From Erwinia mallotivora (lineage in GTDB: Bacteria; Pseudomonadota; Gammaproteobacteria; Enterobacterales; Enterobacteriaceae): a stretch of DNA of 64,000 bases. The DNA lies in assembly GCF_000590885.1 (NCBI RefSeq), contig NZ_JFHN01000018.1:124001-188000 (forward strand), in the 5' to 3' direction. Made by a program: the position numbers and the translations under genes. Shown here piece by piece: positions 58,684 through 64,000 of this stretch; the first letter of the stretch is position 1, and the number at the start of each line of letters is the position of its first letter. The notes beneath the pieces are model-generated. The model had not been told where the DNA came from. It was given only the letters and a program-made list of their open reading frames with translations, and did not search any database.

Positions 58684-58699
58684 AGACGTCTATACATCC
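58684..58699. promoter_or_regulatory. MetJ boxes between mtnK and mtnA
   Basis: A perfect met box AGACGTCT at 58684-58691 is followed by a degenerate ATACATCC. MetJ binds two or more adjacent boxes, so both divergent genes are probably repressed when S-adenosylmethionine is plentiful. Confidence 0.75.
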
Positions 58700-58752
58700 A
58701 CAGCGCATGTTGGCACAATATGCCCGGAAAACGCAACCAGGATTTAACCTTC

Positions 58753-59775
58753 ATGCAGACACTAAAAACAACCAGCTTACAAATTCGTGACAACCAGTTG
58801 TGGATCCTCGATCAGCAGGCACTTCCGCAGCAAAAAATCTGGTGCCCGACGCCTGAGGTGGCAGATCTGGTCGCGCATATAAAAGCGCTGCGGGTTCGTG
58901 GCGCTCCGCTGATTGGCCTGTCCGCCAGCCTGTTACTGGCTTTGTTAGCAGAAAAAGGGATGCCGAAACCGGCGCTGGCAGAAGCGCTGGAGGTATTGCG
59001 TGCCGCCCGCCCCACCGCCGTTAACCTGATGAACAACCTTGACCGGATGAAACAGGCGCTGGCGCAAACCGATTTTGTCAGCGCGATGACCACTGAAGCC
59101 CTGCATCTGGTGGAGGAGGATAAGACGCTGTGCGACAACATTGCTGCGGCTGGCACAGCGCTGATTACACCGGGAAGCCGTTTGCTGACGCACTGTAATA
59201 CCGGAGGTCTGGCGACGGCAGGGGTGGGAACGGCGCTGGGGGTGATATCCCGTGGCTGGCAGGAAGGAAAGGTCACCAGCGTCTGGGTAGATGAAACCCG
59301 TCCGCTGCTTCAGGGGGGGCGTCTGACCGCCTGGGAACTGGGTGAACTGGGCATCCCTTACCGACTGATTTGCGACAGCATGGCCGCCAGCCTGATGGCG
59401 CAAAAGCAGGTTGATGCGGTGTGGGTCGGCGCAGACCGGATTGCCGCCAACGGTGATGTTGCTAACAAAATCGGCACTTACAGCCTGGCCGTGCTGGCAG
59501 ATTATCACCGCATCCCTTTCTACGTTGCCGCCCCGCATACCACCCTTGACCGGCACTGTGCGGATGGCAGCGCGATCCCTATCGAACAACGCGCAGCCAG
59601 CGAAGTGACCGGCGTGGCAGGCAGTTTTGGTGAAGTTCAGTGGGCGCCAGAAACAGCGCAGGTGTTTAATCCGGCGTTCGACGTGACGCCCGCCTCACTG
59701 ATCAGTGGCTGGATCCTGGATACCGGCGTGGTCACGCCAGCTCAGGTTAACGAAGGAATTTTCCGGCCATCGTAA
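58753..59775 (+). CDS. mtnA: S-methyl-5-thioribose-1-phosphate isomerase
   Basis: 340 residues from the ATG at 58753 (AGGA ten bases upstream). The frame is open 28 codons further up, across the MetJ box, but that part has no homology. Family motifs: catalytic [17 protein letters not shown] (Cys) and [18 protein letters not shown] (Asp). Related to eIF2B subunits. It converts methylthioribose-1-phosphate to methylthioribulose-1-phosphate, following MtnK. Confidence 0.95.
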   Translation: MQTLKTTSLQIRDNQLWILDQQALPQQKIWCPTPEVADLVAHIKALRVRGAPLIGLSASLLLALLAEKGMPKPALAEALEVLRAARPTAVNLMNNLDRMKQALAQTDFVSAMTTEALHLVEEDKTLCDNIAAAGTALITPGSRLLTHCNTGGLATAGVGTALGVISRGWQEGKVTSVWVDETRPLLQGGRLTAWELGELGIPYRLICDSMAASLMAQKQVDAVWVGADRIAANGDVANKIGTYSLAVLADYHRIPFYVAAPHTTLDRHCADGSAIPIEQRAASEVTGVAGSFGEVQWAPETAQVFNPAFDVTPASLISGWILDTGVVTPAQVNEGIFRPS

Positions 59776-60080
59776 ATGAAAATCTAATGCCCGATCGCCA
59801 CAAAACCAGCGATCAGATTGTCCTCCCAGACTGAGCAATATGGTATCAGGCAGACGTTGTCTGCCTGATACCGTCAGGATTAATTCAGGTTGTACACTGC
59901 CGGACTGGCTGGAAAAATGTTGAGGTGATGCTGTTATATATCAGGATGCAGATACAGCAATCGCATCAAAACCCGTCACATTGAGCGCCTGTCATCGCTC
60001 GTCTGAGAGTGCCGGGAAAGAAATATACAGTGAAAATATCATCGTTTTTTCAGAACAGCAGATTCATCACATGACTACTT
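59776..60080. other. Region after mtnA with two inverted repeats
   Basis: 305 bases. GATCGC and GCGATC flank ten bases at about 59793-59815; then a very stable hairpin with 14-base arms and a three-base loop at 59842-59872. No gene is seen. The region is the left edge of the low-GC insertion separating mtnA from mtnDCB. Confidence 0.5.
59842..59872. repeat. Long perfect hairpin downstream of mtnA
   Basis: GGTATCAGGCAGAC, loop GTT, then GTCTGCCTGATACC: fourteen uninterrupted pairs. There is no T-run after it, so it is not a classical terminator; it may block exonucleases or be a small mobile-repeat unit. Confidence 0.7.
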
Positions 60081-60713
60081 TCAGTGTTTCGCCATCTTTT
60101 GCATTTCATTCAACACAGCACCAAAGGTGATTTTTTTATTGCCTATTTCAGTCATTCCATCCTCAGGCAAATAACTGAACTTCACATACATCACAGATCC
60201 GCTGGACTTTTGTTTCTCATCCAGCTGCTCTATTTTTTCATAAAGCTCTTTGAGATCGCCAGCAACCCCAGCCACATCAGTAATATCATTACCGAAAGGA
60301 AGAAATTTTTGTATGTTTTCGACCGCCATTACCAATATGTTTCCTGGATGCCAGATACTGATAAAACGTTCACGAGGATGATAATTCGCTACTCCCATAT
60401 ATATTTTATTCAAACCGTCGATCTGACTTTCAATCCCTCTTGTTTCATATGTTTTCAAAAACTCAACAATCTGAATATAAGTCCCTACCAAAACCAAAGG
60501 TTTAACGCCGGCCCCCTTCTCGGTAAAAATATATTCGTTCTTACTGTCTGGTAAAGCCTTAGTCAGCTGTCCCCGGTCGAGGATGAGGCTCTTATATTTA
60601 CCCTCTTTTAATACAGGGGCTGGTTCTCGCCAGATTGTGATGACTTCTGCAAACGCTGAAGAAGAGATAAATCCCAGAAGCAGTAAAAGAGAAAGCGTTT
60701 TTCTGATAAGCAT
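60081..60713 (-). CDS. Secreted protein of unknown function
   Basis: 210 residues with a signal peptide (basic start, LLLLLGFISSSAFA-EV). The mature part begins with a segment EVITIWREPAPVLKEGKYKS, has a central GVKPLVLVGTYIQIVEFLKTY and ends in a soluble domain (VKFSYLPEDGMTEIGNKK). It seems a periplasmic or outer-membrane-attached protein. No lipobox and no recognised domain. GC content is lower than that of its neighbours. A GNAT-like or toxin domain is not visible. It sits inside the methionine-salvage cluster, hence probably an insertion. Confidence 0.6.
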   Translation of the reverse strand: MLIRKTLSLLLLLGFISSSAFAEVITIWREPAPVLKEGKYKSLILDRGQLTKALPDSKNEYIFTEKGAGVKPLVLVGTYIQIVEFLKTYETRGIESQIDGLNKIYMGVANYHPRERFISIWHPGNILVMAVENIQKFLPFGNDITDVAGVAGDLKELYEKIEQLDEKQKSSGSVMYVKFSYLPEDGMTEIGNKKITFGAVLNEMQKMAKH

Positions 60714-61327
60714 ATAAGTTGTCTTCTTTTTTATTTTCAGGAGTTATTATCTTATATTATTAGTATATTAAGAAACAATCTTAAACTGCCTACCCCGCAT
60801 TGATTTAATAAGGCGTACTAACGATGATAAGCCAGTTGCCCCCCCCCTGAAAACAGTTTCAATTATAAAAATCAACCATCATTTATAACTCTTTAATTGA
60901 AATTAAAAAATTGCTTACCCTCGACCAGAAAATTAACATTCAACTTATTAAATTTTCATATTTAAAACTGAAATAAAAAAACAAACTATCCTAAACGGTT
61001 CCGCTATGAAATAAAATATCACCATTCAGGCTGTTAAAAATAACCTCACCTTGTTAATATAATAAAGCTGTAATATCACTGGCTTGTTTTCGCAGCCGAA
61101 AACCCGGGATCAATGCTGAAGTTTCATTATTCACTGCGTAATTTCCACGTCGAGAGAAACCTTAGCAGAAATCGCCTGACACATTATCTGTCGTGCCAGG
61201 CGTAATTGCTTTAATGCGTCATGGGCGAGCGGAAAATACCCAACGTACATAAGGGAGATCACTTCTCCGACACAGCCCGTGTCCGGACTGGCTTACCCAC
61301 CAACCGGATCTGACTGGCGCTGAGTAA
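60714..61327. other. AT-rich non-coding stretch
   Basis: 614 bases between the secreted-protein gene and mtnD, with a run of nine C at 60839-60847. The right part (61131-61250, leftward) holds a 39-codon frame with helix-like composition but no clear start signal; I did not accept it. Nothing else is identifiable. Confidence 0.4.
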
Positions 61328-61870
61328 TCAGGGCAAACGCGGATAAGCATCAGCAATCTTGTCACCGGTAAAATTCGCGATCCAACCTTCCTGATTATCA
61401 AAAATACGAATCGCGGTAAAATGAGGCGAGGAACCCATATCAAACCAGTGTGGTGTCCCTGCCGGTACTGAGATCAGATCGTTTTTCTCACAGAGAATCT
61501 GATAAATATGCCCATCCAGATGCAGGCAGAACAGCCCTGCCCCCTCAACAAAAAAACGTACCTCATCTTCGCCGTGAGTATGCTCAGAGAGGAATTTGCC
61601 GCGCAATGCCTCTTTTTGCGGATTATCAGCCCGCATGCTGATTACGTCCCAGCTCTGATAGCCTTTCTCCGCCACCAGCTTATCAATGGCGTGTTGATAA
61701 GCGTTGATCACGGCTTCCGACTGGGGATCAACGCCCAGATCGCGGTCAGCCTGCCAGCGTTCAAAACGCACCGCTTTGGCATTCAGCTGCTGGCGGATTT
61801 CGTCAGCATCGGTACTGTGCCACACCGGGGTGGTGGCCTCGCTGTCGGTAAAAATGGTCAGTGCACTCAT
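61328..61870 (-). CDS. mtnD: Acireductone dioxygenase
   Basis: 180 residues. Cupin fold with the metal-binding pattern [16 protein letters not shown] (two His, Glu) and the second His in [12 protein letters not shown]. Depending on bound Fe or Ni it gives the keto-acid precursor of methionine, or CO and formate. It starts inside the mtnC stop (ATGA overlap), as the last gene of mtnBCD. Confidence 0.96.
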   Translation of the reverse strand: MSALTIFTDSEATTPVWHSTDADEIRQQLNAKAVRFERWQADRDLGVDPQSEAVINAYQHAIDKLVAEKGYQSWDVISMRADNPQKEALRGKFLSEHTHGEDEVRFFVEGAGLFCLHLDGHIYQILCEKNDLISVPAGTPHWFDMGSSPHFTAIRIFDNQEGWIANFTGDKIADAYPRLP

Positions 61871-62556
61871 AAGGAAAACAGCTCCAGGTTAATCTGATCA
61901 AAACGGTTCACCTGACGATGGCGGCTGGTGTTGTCCGCCTCGCCACGCAGTAACTGTATGGTGTTCCAGCCTGCATCCTGTGCAGCATCCAGCTCCTGGT
62001 GTATGTCCGACAAAAACAGCAATTCACCCGGCGGCAGCGCAATTTCAGTGGCAATATTGCGGTAGGAGAGGACCTCCCTTTTCGCGCCAACGTGGGTGTC
62101 AAAATAACCACTGAACAGAGATGTAATATCACCCGCGTCGCTGTAGCCAAATAACAATTTCTGCGCGGCAACCGAGCCAGAGGAATATACATACAGATCA
62201 ATCCCCTGCGACTTCCATTGATGCAACATGGGCACAACATCGGCATACAGATGCCCGGTAAAGCACCCGTTCAGATAACCATCGCGCCAGATCATTCCCT
62301 GTAAAGCTTTCAGCGCGGTGGATTTGCGATCGGCATCCATAAACCCGAACAGCACTGTGGTCAGCTCTTCGATTGTCGCCTGCGGCCGGTCAATCTCCAC
62401 ACGCAGATCGTTCAGCGCCTGTGCCACCTCTTCACGCTGCTGATGCGTTGCAAGAAAGGGGGCCAGATTTTCCCGCGCCCAGGGGAACAGCACATTGTGA
62501 ACAAAGCGAATATCGCTGGTTGTTCCTTCGATATCAGTAACAATCGCCCGGATCAT
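61867..62556 (-). CDS. mtnC: Enolase-phosphatase E1
   Basis: 229 residues. HAD hydrolase: motif [20 protein letters not shown] (the two catalytic Asp/Glu-like acids), motif II YSSGS and motif [24 protein letters not shown]. It enolises and dephosphorylates 2,3-diketo-5-methylthiopentyl-1-phosphate to acireductone. Overlaps mtnB and mtnD by four bases each. Confidence 0.96.
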   Translation of the reverse strand: MIRAIVTDIEGTTSDIRFVHNVLFPWARENLAPFLATHQQREEVAQALNDLRVEIDRPQATIEELTTVLFGFMDADRKSTALKALQGMIWRDGYLNGCFTGHLYADVVPMLHQWKSQGIDLYVYSSGSVAAQKLLFGYSDAGDITSLFSGYFDTHVGAKREVLSYRNIATEIALPPGELLFLSDIHQELDAAQDAGWNTIQLLRGEADNTSRHRQVNRFDQINLELFSL

Positions 62557-63167
62557 CTTGCCTCCAGTACACGGCGTTGTAATTCACACTGGAACAAAAA
62601 TTCCAGCCCTTCGAGATGACGCTTTGCCTCACTGACATCTTTGCCCCAGCAGGTCAGCCCGTGGCCACGCAGCAAAAAACCATAACGCAACGGTGTTTGC
62701 TGAGCAAACTGCTCAATCCGCGCCGCCAGAGCAGTAATATCCTGATCGTTATCGAACAGCGCAATGGCAACGGTATCAAGATGCGAGGACTGTCCGGCCA
62801 GCGTTTTCTGCATTTCATAGCCTTGCAGCGCTAATGCGGTTCCTTTCTCAATTCGGGAGAGAACCGTGGCGTTCACCGTGTGGGTATGCAGCACGGCACC
62901 CGCCTGCGGAAACAGGCGGTAAATCAGGGTGTGCAGCCCGGTTTCTGCCGAAGGTGTGCGCCCCGAAGGCACCCGATTGCCGGCAATTTCCACCTGAATA
63001 AAATCATCGCGGGTCAGCGCCCCTTTATCCTTGCCGGATTCGCTCAGCAGACAAAAATCGCGGTCCTGTCTCAGCGACATATTGCCGCCTGTAGCCGGTG
63101 CCCAGCCCCTGGCACCAATCCAGTGGCAGGTGGCCACCAGTTGATCCAACTGTGAAATTGCGCTCAT
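62553..63167 (-). CDS. mtnB: Methylthioribulose-1-phosphate dehydratase
   Basis: 204 residues from the ATG at 63167 (GGGAACACG upstream). Class II aldolase/adducin fold: N-terminal [15 protein letters not shown], zinc His pair in [14 protein letters not shown], and C-terminal [14 protein letters not shown]. It dehydrates methylthioribulose-1-phosphate. First gene of mtnBCD, with tandem MetJ boxes upstream. Confidence 0.96.
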   Translation of the reverse strand: MSAISQLDQLVATCHWIGARGWAPATGGNMSLRQDRDFCLLSESGKDKGALTRDDFIQVEIAGNRVPSGRTPSAETGLHTLIYRLFPQAGAVLHTHTVNATVLSRIEKGTALALQGYEMQKTLAGQSSHLDTVAIALFDNDQDITALAARIEQFAQQTPLRYGFLLRGHGLTCWGKDVSEAKRHLEGLEFLFQCELQRRVLEAR

Positions 63168-63209
63168 CGTGTTCCCATTTTCAGCCAGTTGCGGCATAGT
63201 TTTACATTT

Positions 63210-63225
63210 AGACGTCTAAGCGTCT
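63210..63225. promoter_or_regulatory. Tandem MetJ boxes between mtnB and mtnE
   Basis: AGACGTCT at 63210-63217 is followed directly by AAGCGTCT at 63218-63225, two adjoining met boxes, the minimum for MetJ dimer cooperativity. They should control the divergent mtnBCD and mtnE genes together. Confidence 0.9.
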
Positions 63226-63311
63226 TGATTGCCAAATAGTAGCATCGCCGCTATAGTGGCGGCAACGGGTTAACACATGATAAAAGCCACGTTACTCAAA
63301 GGTTAATATTT

Positions 63312-64000
63312 ATGAGCCAGACGTCGATTACACCACAGAGCAAACTCCCCGCTCTTGGTACTACCATCTTCACGCAAATGAGCGCTCTGGCGCAGCAGCA
63401 CAACGCCATCAATCTTTCTCAGGGTTTTCCTGATTTTGATGGCCCGGACTATCTTAAAGACCGTCTGGCACACCATGTTAACAACGGCGCAAATCAGTAC
63501 GCGCCAATGATCGGTGTGCAGCCGCTGCGCGAGGCGATTGCAGCCAAAACCGCTGAGCTGTATGGCTATCAGCCAGACTGCAACAGCGAAGTTACGGTAA
63601 CCACCGGCGCTTCAGAAGCGCTCTATGCTGCGATCACCGCACTGGTGCGCGAGGGCGATGAAGTGATCTGCTTTGATCCGAGCTACGACAGCTACGCGCC
63701 AGCGGTGGCACTGGCTGGTGGCGTAATGAAGCGTATCGCGTTGCAACCGCCGACTTTTCGGCCAGACTGGCAGGCATTCGCGGCTCTGCTCACATCGCGT
63801 ACCCGGCTGGTTATTCTTAACACGCCGCATAATCCCTCAGCCACCGTCTGGCAGCAGCATGACTTTGCCGCACTGTGGCAGGCGATAAAGGCACAGGAAA
63901 TTTATGTGCTGAGTGATGAAGTTTACGAACATATCTGTTTTACACCGGAGGGGCATGCCAGCGTGCTTGGCCATCCGCAGCTGCGTGAACGCGCCATCGC
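63312..64000 (+). CDS. mtnE: Methionine aminotransferase, 3' end cut off by the window
   Basis: At least 229 residues; the frame runs off the window end. Class I aminotransferase: AINLSQGFPDFDGPDYL at the start, TTGASEALYAAI, YDSYAP and VILNTPHNPSAT, and the DEVYEHICF strand near the end of the window; the PLP lysine is beyond it. It is like E. coli YbdL, a methionine aminotransferase, and matches mtnE, which converts the keto-acid to methionine, closing the salvage cycle. AAAGG precedes the ATG by nine bases. Confidence 0.9.
   Translation, partial: MSQTSITPQSKLPALGTTIFTQMSALAQQHNAINLSQGFPDFDGPDYLKDRLAHHVNNGANQYAPMIGVQPLREAIAAKTAELYGYQPDCNSEVTVTTGASEALYAAITALVREGDEVICFDPSYDSYAPAVALAGGVMKRIALQPPTFRPDWQAFAALLTSRTRLVILNTPHNPSATVWQQHDFAALWQAIKAQEIYVLSDEVYEHICFTPEGHASVLGHPQLRERAI

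Noticed and set aside
60839..60847. Run of nine C residues
   Set aside because: Could be a phase-variable tract, but it lies outside any gene; more likely a simple repeat or sequencing-prone site.
61131..61250. 39-codon leftward frame (ends in VSLDVEITQ)
   Set aside because: Looks protein-like but lacks a start signal and family; may be a gene remnant in the low-GC insertion.

Overview
The window is chromosomal DNA of a gammaproteobacterium of the order Enterobacterales. Positions 36982-50927 hold the block proA-proB-phoE-crl-frsA-gpt-pepD-dinB-dpaA-yafJ-gmhA-fadE, in the order and relative orientations known from Escherichia coli. The accessory genes around it (methionine-salvage cluster, ERIC repeat, AriR- and YjbE-like proteins, a pesticin-like lysozyme) suggest an Erwinia/Pantoea-type or Klebsiella-like relative. 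I favour Erwiniaceae, but that placement is inference. I recognised no rRNA, tRNA or CRISPR array.

Layout. 1-4972: the cut-off end of a peptidoglycan-binding/pesticin-like lysozyme gene, then small or orphan genes (secreted peptide, acyltransferase, AriR-family protein, methyltransferase, YjbE-like, YebW-like). 5104-13943: a carbohydrate island with a Gfo/Idh/MocA oxidoreductase, BadF/NagK-type kinase, ROK regulator, GNAT acetyltransferase and a complete ABC sugar importer; palindromes lie in its two divergent promoter regions. 14272-25228: a GalP-type sugar porter with a consensus CRP site, crcB behind a fluoride riboswitch, a FUSC protein, mdtJI with a candidate leader ORF, a YcaD-like MFS protein, two aldo/keto reductases with a LysR regulator, and a periplasmic hydroxyisourate hydrolase.

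25290-35308 is an anaerobic C4-dicarboxylate module: the DcuS/DcuR two-component system, a cytoplasmic ApbE flavin transferase, a three-domain soluble NADH:fumarate-reductase-type flavoprotein carrying an FMN-attachment motif, and, divergently, a DASS anion transporter and a class I fumarase. A perfect FNR box lies between the two arms. Malate or tartrate taken up could be turned into fumarate and reduced with NADH in the cytoplasm, independently of membrane FrdABCD.

35498-36215 is a PhD/PIN toxin-antitoxin pair with a palindromic operator. After the conserved proA-fadE core come a TetR regulator, a DUF3313 lipoprotein and pqiABC (50945-55929). An ERIC element, an AT-rich orphan gene and a decayed Tn3-family transposase fragment follow (56131-57237). 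The methionine salvage genes mtnK/mtnA and mtnBCD/mtnE (57399-64000) each have MetJ boxes and are separated by a 1.5-kb low-GC insertion with a secreted protein of unknown function. The window ends inside mtnE.
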